Of a stretch of 64,000 bases of DNA, positions 17,920 through 27,325 are shown one piece after another. Location: positions 1 through 64,000 of the forward strand of contig NZ_MIET01000009.1 in the NCBI RefSeq assembly GCF_003590335.1. Reading direction: 5' to 3'. Under the pieces are notes generated by a model. The model worked only from the letters and a program-made list of their open reading frames with translations. It was not told the DNA's origin and did not search any database. The DNA is from Pseudoalteromonas sp. MSK9-3. Its GTDB lineage: Bacteria; Pseudomonadota; Gammaproteobacteria; Enterobacterales; Alteromonadaceae. Position numbers and translations under genes: made by a program. The number at the start of each line of letters is the position of its first letter. Position 1 is the stretch's first letter.

Positions 17920-19098
17920 ATGTCATTACTTTCTCAATTTCAACAATTAGATACGTGTCTAACTAACACGCGGGACTTTTGGCAGCGTGTGGCGTTTGAC
18001 CATTTAACGTTACCGTTTAGTGTGCAATTAAACCAATTTTTGTTGAGCTTGGATGATGCTGAAGTAGCACGCCTCGATGCAGACCAAACTCGGTTATATG
18101 ATGTGTTTTCCGATTACATACCTGGTGTTGATTTACTTGCTGGGTTGACAGCATTGCCTTATAACGAAAAAACAAGGTCAGTCCTACCATTTTGGTTAAG
18201 TAATGGGATAAAAGGCCGCAAATTAACACAGCTGCAAGATTTTGTGAGCCATGTCCCTGAGCAGCAATTACCGGTGTTAGAGTGGTGTGCAGGTAAAGGT
18301 CATTTAGGGCGTTTAATGGCGCATTTAGGAGCGCCATCTGTTCATAGTATTGAATTGCAGTCGGCTTTGTGTGAGCAGGGCGCTCATAGTGCAAAACAGC
18401 AAGAACTAAACGTCCAGTTTAGCTGTGCAAACGTGCTTACTGACAATACAAACGCTTATTTTAAACCACAACAGCATGCCGTTGCACTGCATGCGTGCGG
18501 TGCTCTGCATCAAACGTTTATGCATAGAGCAACAGAGCACAAATGTGAAAAAATAAGCCTCTCGCCGTGTTGTTACCATTTATTTACTGAGTCGACTTAT
18601 CAACCAATGAGTGAGGCAGCTAAGCACAGTGCATTACACTTGAGTCACAGTGATATGAAGCTGGCGTTACAAGAAACCGTGACGGCCGCGCCACGCATCG
18701 CAACTGTGAGGCGAAAAGAGGTAACTTGGCGTTTAGGGTTTGATGCACTGCGCCGCGATTGTACTGGGTCGACAGAATATATTAGTGTGCCGTCAGTTAA
18801 CAAAAGCATATTTTCTGGTGACTTTTCATCTTTCTGTTGTTGGGCAGCAGCACAAAAAGACATCACCTTACCCTCAGATATTGATTATGCCTCTTATTTA
18901 GAGCAAGGGGAGCAACGCAAGCGGGTAACAGACCGGATTGAATTAGTCAGGCATGTTTTTCGTCGGGCATTAGAAATATGGTTAGTGCTTGATAGGGGTT
19001 TATATTTGCAGCAAGCTGGGTATGATGTCAGCCTGAGTGAGTTTTGTGAAAAGCAGCTCACCCCAAGGAACGTCTTAATCCAAGCTACCCGACAATAA
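17920..19098 (+). CDS. SAM-dependent methyltransferase (Methyltransf_32-like)
   Basis: About 392 residues. The SAM-binding motif I is VLEWCAGKGHLGR (about residues 120-132), followed by an acidic residue in VHSIELQ, and later ALHACGALH and SLSPCCYHLF, which resemble the PF13679 methyltransferase family. A cysteine-rich set (C in CAGKGH, ACGA, PCCYH) is notable. I chose the ATG at 17920; a GTG 12 bases earlier is possible and neither has a strong ribosome site. The substrate is unknown; RNA or protein methylation are both plausible. Carbonic anhydrase follows closely. Confidence 0.7.
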   Translation: MSLLSQFQQLDTCLTNTRDFWQRVAFDHLTLPFSVQLNQFLLSLDDAEVARLDADQTRLYDVFSDYIPGVDLLAGLTALPYNEKTRSVLPFWLSNGIKGRKLTQLQDFVSHVPEQQLPVLEWCAGKGHLGRLMAHLGAPSVHSIELQSALCEQGAHSAKQQELNVQFSCANVLTDNTNAYFKPQQHAVALHACGALHQTFMHRATEHKCEKISLSPCCYHLFTESTYQPMSEAAKHSALHLSHSDMKLALQETVTAAPRIATVRRKEVTWRLGFDALRRDCTGSTEYISVPSVNKSIFSGDFSSFCCWAAAQKDITLPSDIDYASYLEQGEQRKRVTDRIELVRHVFRRALEIWLVLDRGLYLQQAGYDVSLSEFCEKQLTPRNVLIQATRQ

Positions 19099-19115
19099 AT
19101 AGAGGAACATCTGTG

Positions 19116-19772
19116 ATGTGTACGCTCGACCACTTATTAGAAAATAACCAGCAATGGGCTGAACGCGAACGAGCGAGAGATCCTGATTACTTTAAAAAGC
19201 TGTTAGGTCAGCAAAAACCAGAATATTTATGGATTGGCTGTTCTGATTCACGTGTACCTGCGAATGAAATTGTAGATTTAATGCCGGGTGAGCTATTTGT
19301 GCACCGTAATGTGGCAAATGTGGTGGTGCATACTGATCATAATTGTTTGTCGGTGATGCAGTACGCAGTTGAAGTACTGAAAGTAAAGCACATTATGGTT
19401 GTTGGTCATTATGGCTGTGGTGGCGTCCAAGCAGTGCTTGATGAAGCGCGTTTTGGGTTAATAGACAATTGGTTGCGCCATGTTGCAGACGTAAAAGAGA
19501 AACACCAAAGTATCATTGATAATATAGCTGTGCAAAAACAGTGTGACGCATTATGTGAGTTGAATGTTATCGACCAAGTGCGCAATGTTTGCCAAACCAA
19601 TATTGTGCAAGATGCATGGCGACGCGGACAAAATTTAACGATTCATGGTTGGGTATATGGGCTGGCAGATGGGCTATTACACGAGCTCAATGCTCGAGCG
19701 GCTAAACCAGAGCAAATAGCGGATCAATATGCTCTGGCGATTACACAGGTCAAAGACCGTTACGCTGAATAG
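19116..19772 (+). CDS. can: Beta-class carbonic anhydrase
   Basis: A zinc enzyme interconverting CO2 and bicarbonate, needed to supply bicarbonate to carboxylases in air. The zinc ligands are C42, D44, H98 and C101 (GCSDSRVP and GHYGCGG), in exactly E. coli Can numbering when the ATG at 19116 is used. A GTG directly before it (19113) is the alternative. AGAGGA lies about 9 bases upstream. At 218 residues it matches the family length (E. coli 220). It lies 17 bases after the methyltransferase gene and ends 2 bases from the convergent ubiK. Confidence 0.97.
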   Translation: MCTLDHLLENNQQWAERERARDPDYFKKLLGQQKPEYLWIGCSDSRVPANEIVDLMPGELFVHRNVANVVVHTDHNCLSVMQYAVEVLKVKHIMVVGHYGCGGVQAVLDEARFGLIDNWLRHVADVKEKHQSIIDNIAVQKQCDALCELNVIDQVRNVCQTNIVQDAWRRGQNLTIHGWVYGLADGLLHELNARAAKPEQIADQYALAITQVKDRYAE

Positions 19773-19774
19773 CC

Positions 19775-20038
19775 TTATTCTGCGTGTTTGTCGCTGTCTA
19801 GCTTGGCTTCTATTTCAGCGACTTTGGCTTCAAGCTCAGCAAGCTTCTCTCGTGTCCTGATTAGTACTTTACTTTGAATATCAAACTCTTCTCTGCTGAC
19901 AAAATCCATTTCAGCCAGTTTATTTTGAATGGCTTGTTTGGTTTTTGATTCAAATGTATCTGCTAAGTTTTTTACGCCTTGTGGCATATTGCTTGAGATC
20001 TGTTTCGCAATTTCTTCAATTTTTGCTGGGTTAATCAT
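19775..20038 (-). CDS. ubiK: Ubiquinone biosynthesis accessory factor UbiK
   Basis: An 87-residue coiled-coil protein of the UbiK/YqiC (BMFP) family. Family signatures are INPAKIEEIAKQISSNMPQGVK, DFVSREEFDIQSKVL and the heptad-rich RTREKLAELEAKVAEIEAKL. UbiK binds UbiJ and helps the aerobic ubiquinone biosynthesis complex. Three ATG codons run in tandem (20038-20044); the innermost gives the best spacing to AGG and the family-typical start. Confidence 0.92.
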   Translation of the reverse strand: MINPAKIEEIAKQISSNMPQGVKNLADTFESKTKQAIQNKLAEMDFVSREEFDIQSKVLIRTREKLAELEAKVAEIEAKLDSDKHAE

Positions 20039-20140
20039 CATCATTACCTATAAAAGTTGCTTATTGGTATAGTAGCAAATGATCACAGAACAAAATAGTG
20101 AAGTGACTGGCGTATAGCCATTCACTTCACTCAGCCTTGA

Positions 20141-20581
20141 TTAATTACAACGTAGCCATTTTTCACCGTCAGTACTGCATTGTTTTACATGTGTACCATC
20201 ACTTGCATACGTATATTTTACCCATTCATTAAGGTGATTTCGCTCAGTGGTAACACGGTTGGCTAAACTGTCATCAGTCAGTCTTTTAAACCATGAAGAA
20301 AAAGCAATGCTTGGTTCTTCACTGAACAAATAACCAGAATTCTCTAAGTGGTCGGTAAGGTCTTGACTATCAAGGGAATCTGATTTGTTAGATAAGTTAT
20401 ACCAATCGTTTAGGTAGATCTTACTGTTATTACTGAAACGTTGATGTATTTCAGTATGGTGGTTAACCAGGTTCTCATTATGTGAGATGGTGAAAACGCG
20501 TTGCTCAGTCTCTTTAAAGGTGTTGATAGTGCAGCAGTGCTGTTTATTGCTAAAGTAGATAAAGTGCTCAACTGCCTGTAC
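20141..20581 (-). pseudogene. Unrecognised open frame without a start codon
   Basis: A frame is open from just after a TGA at 20582-20584 down to TAA at 20141. It reads as a plausible soluble protein (for example EIHQRFSNNSKIYLNDWYNL and YASDGTHVKQCSTDGEKWLR), but it has no ATG or GTG start anywhere. TTG at 20329 would give only 62 residues. Its upstream part overlaps the AraC-type fragment on the other strand. I do not recognise a family. It may be the 3' remnant of a gene whose start was lost. Confidence 0.4.
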
Positions 20582-20866
20582 TCAGATGCGTCATTGTCAG
20601 TTTCTCAGCTTGCAAAAAAGGTAGCGCTAAGCGAGCGGCAGTTACATCGTAAGTTAACGTCGGTTGCTGCTGTCACACCGAATGAATACATCCGTCAATA
20701 TAGACTATTTCAATCTCTGCCCATGTTACGTCAGGGAAGCAGTATATCTCAGGTATCTCATGAGGTTGGATTTAATTCTCCTGCCTATTTTAGTGCATGT
20801 TTTAAAAAGCAGTTTTCAATGACACCGAAGCAGTATATACAAAGCACATCTGATACTGAAGGTTAA
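20480..20866 (+). pseudogene. AraC-type DNA-binding domain remnant
   Basis: The frame encodes only an AraC/XylS C-terminal DNA-binding region: two helix-turn-helix units including SVSQLAKKVALSERQLHRKL and ISQVSHEVGFNSPAYFSACF, then KKQFSMTPKQYIQ. The match begins around KVDKVLNCLYSDASL, which is the linker that normally follows a receiver or sensor domain in hybrid two-component AraC proteins. A TGA closes the frame just upstream and no ATG exists; TTG at 20501 is the only candidate start for a 121-residue product. It is probably the surviving 3' end of a larger regulator, though a free DNA-binding domain cannot be excluded. Confidence 0.6.
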
Positions 20867-20941
20867 GTGAGTATAGCGGCTAGGCGCATAGTACGGTTTA
20901 CGTTAAAATGCGGTCATTGATGGTATTTAATAAGCACGATA

Positions 20942-22957
20942 ATGAAACTGAATCCAAAACAAGACGAAGCAGTAAAATATATAAGTGGACCATGTTTGGT
21001 CTTGGCTGGAGCAGGATCAGGTAAAACTCGTGTGATAACGAATAAAATCGCGTATTTAGTCCAAGAGTGTGAATATCAGGCTAAAAATATTGCAGCGGTG
21101 ACATTTACCAATAAAGCTGCAAAAGAAATGCGAGAACGGGTACTACAGACTCTCGGAAAAAAAGAGTCTAAAGGGTTATGGGTTTCTACGTTTCACACGC
21201 TGGGCTTAGAGGTAATCAAAAAAGAACTTAAAACTTTGGGTTACAAGCCTGGCTTTTCATTGCTGGACGATCAAGATACCAACCAGCTATTAAGTGACCT
21301 AACAGAAAAAGAGTTAGAAAAAGACAAAGATTTACTTAATTTGCTGAAAATGCAGATTGGTAATTGGAAAAATGAGCTCATTTTACCAGAGCGGGCAATA
21401 CAAGACGCACGGGAGCCGCAAAAAGCGTTGTTTGCTCAGCTTTATGCCCGGTATCAAATTCAATTACGTGCTTATAATGCATTAGACTTTGATGATTTAA
21501 TTATGATCCCAACCCTTTTATTGGGCCAAAATGCAGCCGTAAGGGAGCGTTGGCAAAGTCGTTTTCGTTATTTATTGGTAGACGAATATCAAGATACCAA
21601 TACCAGCCAGTATCAACTGGTTAAATTGCTAGTTGGGGAGCGAGCTCGCTTTACGGTGGTAGGGGATGACGATCAGTCCATTTATTCATGGCGCGGTGCT
21701 AAGCCACAAAACTTAGTACTACTTTCCAAAGACTTTCCGGGTTTAAAACTCATTAAGTTGGAACAAAACTATCGCAGTGTGAAACGGGTGCTAAAAGCGG
21801 CCAATATTCTGATCGCAAATAACCCACATGAATTTGAAAAGCAGCTGTTTAGTGAGTTAGAAATGGGAGAGCCCATTCGTGTGATTGCTACCCGAGATGA
21901 AGAGCATGAAGCTGAGCGTGTGGTAGCGGAAATTATCTCGCATAAATTTATGAAACGCACCAGTTATCGCGATTATGCTATTTTGTATCGCGGTAATCAT
22001 CAGGCTCGGGTATTTGAAAAGTCACTGATGAGCAACCGTATTCCTTATAAAATTAGTGGCGGTATGTCGTTTTTCTCACGCAGCGAAATTAAAGACATTA
22101 TGGCTTACTTACGGTTGTTGGTGAATCAGGATGATGATAATGCATTCCTTCGTGTCGTGAATACGCCACGCAGGGAAATCGGGCCTGTAACGCTCGAAAA
22201 GTTAGGTAGCTTGGCCAATGAGCGCCATATTGGCTTATTTGCCGCTTGTTTTGACTCAGAGCTGACACAGCGTTTAGCTGGACGGGGTTACAATGCATTG
22301 ATGGGCTTTGCCCGTTGGGTTGTTGAGCTATCAGATCGAGCTGTTCGCGGAGATACATTGGAAGCGGTTAAAGATATGGTACGCGAAATTAATTATGAAG
22401 CGTATTTATATGAGTCGTCACCAAGCCCGAAAGCGGCTGAAATGCGGATGAAAAATGTCTCTGAGCTGTATAAATGGATCACAGATATGTTAACTGGCGA
22501 CGCGGATAACCCGCCGATGACATTACCAGAGGTCGTAAGTAAGCTCACATTACGGGATATGTTGGAGCGCAACGAAGAAGAAGATGACAGTGACGCGGTT
22601 CAACTACTGACGTTACATGCCTCGAAAGGGTTGGAATACCCTCATGTTTTTATGGTGGGGATGGAAGAAGGTTTTCTACCGCATCAAACTAGCATTGATG
22701 AAGAGAATGTAGAAGAAGAGCGTCGTTTGGCTTATGTAGGAATAACACGAGCACAAGAGACATTAACAATGACCTATGCGAAAAACCGTCGTCAGTTTGG
22801 CGATGTGTCTAGCCCAGAGTTAAGTCGCTTTGTATTAGAGCTGCCGCAAGACGATTTACAATATGAGGGGAAAAAGAAAACCGTTGCGTCTCAAAATGAG
22901 CGCATGGAACAAGGGCAGGCACGAGTTGCTAACTTAAGGGCAATGTTAAAACGTTAG
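20942..22957 (+). CDS. rep: ATP-dependent DNA helicase Rep
   Basis: A UvrD/Rep-family superfamily 1A 3'-5' helicase of 671 residues (E. coli 673). It removes proteins ahead of the replisome and aids restart. Walker A GAGSGKT is at 23-29, motif Ia [11 protein letters not shown], motif [12 protein letters not shown], motif [16 protein letters not shown], motif IV LEQNYRS, motif [17 protein letters not shown], motif [15 protein letters not shown]. The ATG at 20942 matches the E. coli start (KLNPKQ). Its 3' end overlaps the convergent GGDEF gene by 12 bases. Confidence 0.97.
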   Translation: MKLNPKQDEAVKYISGPCLVLAGAGSGKTRVITNKIAYLVQECEYQAKNIAAVTFTNKAAKEMRERVLQTLGKKESKGLWVSTFHTLGLEVIKKELKTLGYKPGFSLLDDQDTNQLLSDLTEKELEKDKDLLNLLKMQIGNWKNELILPERAIQDAREPQKALFAQLYARYQIQLRAYNALDFDDLIMIPTLLLGQNAAVRERWQSRFRYLLVDEYQDTNTSQYQLVKLLVGERARFTVVGDDDQSIYSWRGAKPQNLVLLSKDFPGLKLIKLEQNYRSVKRVLKAANILIANNPHEFEKQLFSELEMGEPIRVIATRDEEHEAERVVAEIISHKFMKRTSYRDYAILYRGNHQARVFEKSLMSNRIPYKISGGMSFFSRSEIKDIMAYLRLLVNQDDDNAFLRVVNTPRREIGPVTLEKLGSLANERHIGLFAACFDSELTQRLAGRGYNALMGFARWVVELSDRAVRGDTLEAVKDMVREINYEAYLYESSPSPKAAEMRMKNVSELYKWITDMLTGDADNPPMTLPEVVSKLTLRDMLERNEEEDDSDAVQLLTLHASKGLEYPHVFMVGMEEGFLPHQTSIDEENVEEERRLAYVGITRAQETLTMTYAKNRRQFGDVSSPELSRFVLELPQDDLQYEGKKKTVASQNERMEQGQARVANLRAMLKR

Positions 22958-25522
22958 TTTTTCTGACTCAGGGCGGGTATCCCGCTCTGAAATAGGAGTG
23001 GTCTGTATCTGATCTATATTGTGCTGCTTGCCAAAGAATCGCGTTAGGCCATGGCTTTCAAGTAAACTTCTAAAGTTTAAAATAGCAGGTCCTTTGGCAA
23101 TGATCTGCATATTCTGCAATTGTGTGACGGCTAATATGCCTTTTAACTGCGCTTCGTAACTGGTCTGCTGTAGTACCCTTTTGCTAAAGGTTGAGCTTAA
23201 TAAAACATAAGTAAAGGGGATTTGACTGAGTAGAGTCAGATCGCATCGATCTTTAGCAAAGTCATTGATACCAATTGTATAGCCTAGATTGGTAAGTTCG
23301 TTTAGATTTTCTTGCTGTTGATTGGAGGCATAACGAATGTCCGTTTCCTCAAACAGTAAGCACAGCGAGTGAGGTTGATTGGCTAACTTTTCACATAATT
23401 GCGTAAAGACTTGTTGTTCTAATAAAATTGTGGAGCAGGCAAGTAATAAATCTTTCCCCGGTACACTCGCTAATTGCAGTGCTTGTTCTAACAACTGCAA
23501 TTCGATGGCTATATGCTCTGCTTTCTCGGCCGCAAATTTTTTCAATATATCAAAACTAGTACTGCCTAAAACTGGGTGCTCACCAAATGCTTCCAGCATG
23601 GTTATATCATCACTGGCGAGTGTTAAATCACTAATATCGGTGCCTCTAAAATGGGTTGGCAGTGCACTTAAATGATGATATTCCGGTGTTTTATGATTAC
23701 CGGTGCCGACCGTCAATAATGGGTGATAAAACTCATAGCGACCTCTCCCTGCATTTTTTGCATAGTACATGGCGGCATCAGCATCACGAATAATTTCATC
23801 TGTGTTATGGTAGTGTTTATTGCTGTAGGTGATACCTATACTGGCACCACTTTGCATACATACTCCTTTCATACAGAAGGGCTGTTGCATCACTTTGATA
23901 ATACGTTTAGCCACATCTTCCGCTTGCTGTCGATCACTTAAATGATCGAGCAAAATAACAAACTCATCCCCAGCTAGTCTGGCCAGCAAATCATGTTCGC
24001 GTATACACTCAGAAAAAGCTTGTGCAACCCAAATTAAAAACTGATCACCCGCTTGATGGCCAAGCTCATCATTGATCCGTTTGAATTTATCAAGATCAAT
24101 AAAAAGCACTGCGAAGTTGTGTTCCGGATAGCGTTGAAACTGTTTCAGTGTTTTTTCTAATTGGGTCAGGAAAAGGCTTCGATTGGGCAAGCTGGTGAGT
24201 GAGTCATGATGTGCGTCATGATATAGCTGTTGTTCAATCTTTTTTCGCTCTTCAATTTGCATTTGTAAGTGCATATTGGACTGTTGTAGTGCTTTGGTTT
24301 TTTCTGCAACTCTATGCTCTAGTTGCGAATGGCTGGCTTTGAGTGCTTGATTTGCTAAATGGGTTTGTAAAACAGAGGCGATTTGGTTTGACACAAATGA
24401 AATGAGTTCCATATCATCATAATTAAATTCATATTTATGATCATATGCTTGGCATGCGATAAGCCCTATCACTCCATTGGCGGTCTTAAGTGGTGCGCCC
24501 ATCCAGCTGGTTGCGAACTTTTGTAGCTTATAGTGTTTAGATCGCACCACAATCTGACTATCTACCAAAGCCTGTGCTCTTTCAATATCAATAAGCTGAC
24601 TCTGCTCGGTACTAATGACTAACTCGCTATACCCTTTGGCGAAAGGTCGAGGTTTATAATCAGAGACTTCATCAACACAATAAGGAAAGCTGAGCCATCC
24701 TGTATTTTTATCATATAGGGCAATAAATAGGTTATCGGCAAATGTGATTGAACGGATGATATGGTGAACTTGCTGATAGACCTCGTCAATATCGTTGAAT
24801 TGTGTCGCTAATTCAGAGATCTTGAAGAGGATCTGTTGCCGCTCTAATGCGCGCTTTCTTTGATCAATTTCTTTATTTAACGCTTCGTTGCTTTGCATTA
24901 AAGCACGAGTACGAATTTTCACTTCTGATTCAAGTAATTCTCGTTTTTTTACTCGCTCTATTGCCGTCGCCAAATAGAGTGACATCACTTCGAGCAGCTC
25001 TATTTGTTGTTCACTATAGCTTTGCTCTTTTTGATAGCTTTGAGATACCATGACGCCAATAATGGTCTTTTCACGATAAATAGGTACTCCAACCCAGTGT
25101 TCAGCGGGACTACCCAGCGCTTTAAATACCCCCAATTCGGCTTGCTCGCGCATTTCATCGAGTGTTAAATAGAGTGTTTTTCCTTCTCTAAACACGTGTC
25201 CAGTTACGCCTTGTGAAAAATGGTGTGCTTCATGTAACGGCACAGCAATACCATCTTTTTCATCTACGAAATAAGATAATTCTAGTGCTTGAGAGAATTG
25301 ATTTTGCAGAACAACATAAAAGCTTTTACAGGGAAGGTGTTGAACAAGAATATCGTGGATAGCTGGGTATAGCAGCGTTAATTCAGCAACCGTACTTGCT
25401 TGCTCAGATAATAGAATAAGAGCGTGTTGTAAGTGGTTGTTTTGTTTGTACTTTCTTAACAAGGACTCGAGTTTGTGGTTTTTACGAGTAAGCTTGCGCA
25501 GTAGTGCTGCGGGATCTTCCAA
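22946..25522 (-). CDS. GAF-GAF-GGDEF-degenerate EAL signalling protein
   Basis: An 858-residue cytoplasmic protein. After a coiled-coil start come a GAF domain (about 40-195), a coiled coil, a second GAF (about 240-390), another coiled coil, a GGDEF domain (about 435-595) and a C-terminal EAL-like domain (about 650-840). GGDEF reads RLAGDEF, a variant seen in active cyclases, with the substrate motif [23 protein letters not shown] intact. The EAL domain lacks the EALLR motif, has FEETD for Ex[12 protein letters not shown] for DDFGTGYSSL, and no KID lysine, so it should not hydrolyse c-di-GMP. The protein is probably a sensory diguanylate cyclase whose EAL part is regulatory. No transmembrane segment is visible. 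Confidence 0.88.
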   Translation of the reverse strand: MEDPAALLRKLTRKNHKLESLLRKYKQNNHLQHALILLSEQASTVAELTLLYPAIHDILVQHLPCKSFYVVLQNQFSQALELSYFVDEKDGIAVPLHEAHHFSQGVTGHVFREGKTLYLTLDEMREQAELGVFKALGSPAEHWVGVPIYREKTIIGVMVSQSYQKEQSYSEQQIELLEVMSLYLATAIERVKKRELLESEVKIRTRALMQSNEALNKEIDQRKRALERQQILFKISELATQFNDIDEVYQQVHHIIRSITFADNLFIALYDKNTGWLSFPYCVDEVSDYKPRPFAKGYSELVISTEQSQLIDIERAQALVDSQIVVRSKHYKLQKFATSWMGAPLKTANGVIGLIACQAYDHKYEFNYDDMELISFVSNQIASVLQTHLANQALKASHSQLEHRVAEKTKALQQSNMHLQMQIEERKKIEQQLYHDAHHDSLTSLPNRSLFLTQLEKTLKQFQRYPEHNFAVLFIDLDKFKRINDELGHQAGDQFLIWVAQAFSECIREHDLLARLAGDEFVILLDHLSDRQQAEDVAKRIIKVMQQPFCMKGVCMQSGASIGITYSNKHYHNTDEIIRDADAAMYYAKNAGRGRYEFYHPLLTVGTGNHKTPEYHHLSALPTHFRGTDISDLTLASDDITMLEAFGEHPVLGSTSFDILKKFAAEKAEHIAIELQLLEQALQLASVPGKDLLLACSTILLEQQVFTQLCEKLANQPHSLCLLFEETDIRYASNQQQENLNELTNLGYTIGINDFAKDRCDLTLLSQIPFTYVLLSSTFSKRVLQQTSYEAQLKGILAVTQLQNMQIIAKGPAILNFRSLLESHGLTRFFGKQHNIDQIQTTPISERDTRPESEKLTF

Positions 25523-25641
25523 TGATTTAACCCAAAATTATTATTATTTGCACGAATATTAATCGTATATTTTCATTTTTATCAACAGGGGTCAAGGCAA
25601 TCTTCATGATAAATTTTGAAGAATGAAAGCAAACAAGGAAA

Positions 25642-25669
25642 GAGCTGAAGATCTCAGGATCCTCAGCTC
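25642..25669 (-). terminator. Possible terminator downstream of cytochrome c5 gene
   Basis: On the minus strand GAGCTGA and TCAGCTC form a 7-bp stem (25642-25648 with 25663-25669) followed by CTTTCCTTG, which is only moderately T-rich. It begins 7 bases past the cytochrome c5 stop codon. Confidence 0.45.
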
Positions 25670-25675
25670 AAAAAA

Positions 25676-26065
25676 TTACTTTGCTGTCATGAAGTCAATG
25701 GCAGCTGTAATTTCTTCATCAGAGCAGTCCATACACGTACCACGTGGTGGCATTGCATTAAAACCGTTGATAGCATGATCGATCAACACATCGCGCCCTT
25801 TTGTTAATCGTGTTGCCCATTCATCCGTTGTTTTTGGTGCGCCAAGCGCGCCAGTACCATGACAGGCAAAGCATGAAGCTTGATAAACTTGCTCACCAGA
25901 GCGAGGGCCACTTGGGACAACTTCAACAGGTGCTGCACCAGCTAAATACACAGTTCCAACTGGAGCTAAGCGTTTTTTAATTGCTTCTTCAGTTAAAGCA
26001 TTGTCGTAAGGTTGCGCTATTGCTGTTGTAGATAGCAGTAAAAGTGCTGCTGAAAGTTTTTTCAT
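25676..26065 (-). CDS. Cytochrome c5 family protein
   Basis: A 129-residue periplasmic monohaem cytochrome c with a signal peptide (KKLSAALLLLSTTAIA). The haem motif CFACH is at C65/C68/H69, the axial Met in NAMPPRG (about M105), and the c5-typical extra cysteine pair CMDC (C111/C114). Cytochrome c5 carries electrons from the quinol side to terminal oxidases. The ATG at 26065 gives a proper signal peptide; the longer frame to 26098 does not. A cytochrome c4 gene lies 6.5 kb away near engB, so both soluble electron carriers are in this region. Confidence 0.92.
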   Translation of the reverse strand: MKKLSAALLLLSTTAIAQPYDNALTEEAIKKRLAPVGTVYLAGAAPVEVVPSGPRSGEQVYQASCFACHGTGALGAPKTTDEWATRLTKGRDVLIDHAINGFNAMPPRGTCMDCSDEEITAAIDFMTAK

Positions 26066-26241
26066 TTGTCTTGCCCACTTCGGTTGTGACGTGATCAATC
26101 ACGATAGATGACGGAATTTTTAGCAATTATAACGCCACCTACTCATTTATAAAACGTAAACTTACTTATATCACGACAAAAAAGTCATTTTCTTGCGCTG
26201 TCGCAACAAAGCACATGATTGATCTATTTATCTGTGGGACG

Positions 26242-26892
26242 TTATGCCATATCAATCAGTTGCTCAATTGCTTTGGCAATACCCTGAGAGGCTTCTGAAA
26301 TCGAATTAGCCAACATATAAGCAGGTGTACTCACCACTTTGTTCTGGGAATCGACGACAATATTGGTTGCAGAACACGCCACATGTTTTATGCCGAGTGC
26401 CTCAGCGGCTGTGGCTGTATCCGTATCATTACCAATTGTGGCAACGGTTCCGCTGGGGTGAATGTGGCCTATTAAAGCAGGCGCAATACATAAATATGCA
26501 ATGGGCTTTTTTTGTATAGAAAAACTTTGGCAAGTTTCTTTAAAGGTGTCTAATATTTTAGAGTCTGAGCCTTTGAAGGCAAAGTCACTGAGGTTTTTCG
26601 CGACACCAAAACCTCCAGGAACAACCAGTGCGTCAAATTCATCGACGTTAAGAGTGGCTAAGTCGTGAATGTCACCACGAGCGATACGCGCAGCTTCAAT
26701 TAATATGTTACGTGAGTCTTGTTGTTCTTCGCCAGTAAGGTGATTGATAACATGATGCTGGGTTTGATCGGGTGCAAAACATTGGTATTGAGCACCAAGT
26801 TGTTCGATGTGAAGCATGGTTAAGACGGTTTCGTGGATTTCTGCACCATCGAATACACCACAACCACTGATAATGATCGCAATTTTTTTCAT
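26242..26892 (-). CDS. elbB: ElbB family glyoxalase (DJ-1/PfpI superfamily)
   Basis: A 216-residue class I glutamine amidotransferase-like protein of the ElbB/SCRP-27A branch. The family pattern is KKIAIIISGCGVFDGAEIHE at the N terminus, VVPGGFGVAKNLSDFA, and the nucleophile-elbow cysteine in AYLCIAPALI. E. coli ElbB has glyoxalase-type activity and has been linked to isoprenoid synthesis, though its physiological role is unclear. I chose the ATG at 26892; a TTG 21 bases upstream is in frame. It stands alone on the minus strand, divergent from polA. Confidence 0.92.
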   Translation of the reverse strand: MKKIAIIISGCGVFDGAEIHETVLTMLHIEQLGAQYQCFAPDQTQHHVINHLTGEEQQDSRNILIEAARIARGDIHDLATLNVDEFDALVVPGGFGVAKNLSDFAFKGSDSKILDTFKETCQSFSIQKKPIAYLCIAPALIGHIHPSGTVATIGNDTDTATAAEALGIKHVACSATNIVVDSQNKVVSTPAYMLANSISEASQGIAKAIEQLIDMA

Positions 26893-27325
26893 GAGATAGT
26901 CTCGTTTAGTCAAATAATAAAGGGCTTATGCTTGGAGTAGTGTAGCGACAGATAAAAATATTATAAAGGATCTTCTGTGATCTGAGATCGTTTGTGGTAG
27001 TATACCCTCCCGCTTGAAAATAGCAGCTTGATTTTTGAACGGAGTGTTCTAATATTTTTGCAACACAGAAATGTTTTTCCACATTTTATCGATTTATAAG
27101 AATAAAAAAGAACTTGTATTCTCTTTTTATTATCAAACACTTAAGTTTCACGATCGGCGTTTTAATTTATGTCGGTTGCGATTTTCTGTGTTTATCTACA
27201 AAGTTATCCACAGTTTACTCTATAAATCTATGACAAATTACCTGTGTATTACTCCTCGTCTTATAGTTAGCCATATGGCATGCTTATGATGTTTTTATTG
27301 AAGCTCACTTAGGATCCTCCTTATT
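26893..27325. other. AT-rich intergenic region with DnaA-box cluster upstream of polA
   Basis: No gene is supported here; the 72-codon frame at 27071-27289 has no coding signs. The region has one perfect DnaA box TTATCCACA (27204-27212) and three one-mismatch boxes: TTTTCCACA (27075-27083), TTATCTACA (27192-27200) and TGTGTATTA on the other strand (27243-27251). Three GATC sites lie within about 20 bases near 26970-26990. This could be DnaA regulation of polA or an origin-like element. Confidence 0.5.

Noticed and set aside
27071..27289. 72-codon frame upstream of polA
   Set aside because: AT-driven open frame that spans the DnaA-box cluster, with no ribosome site or family resemblance.
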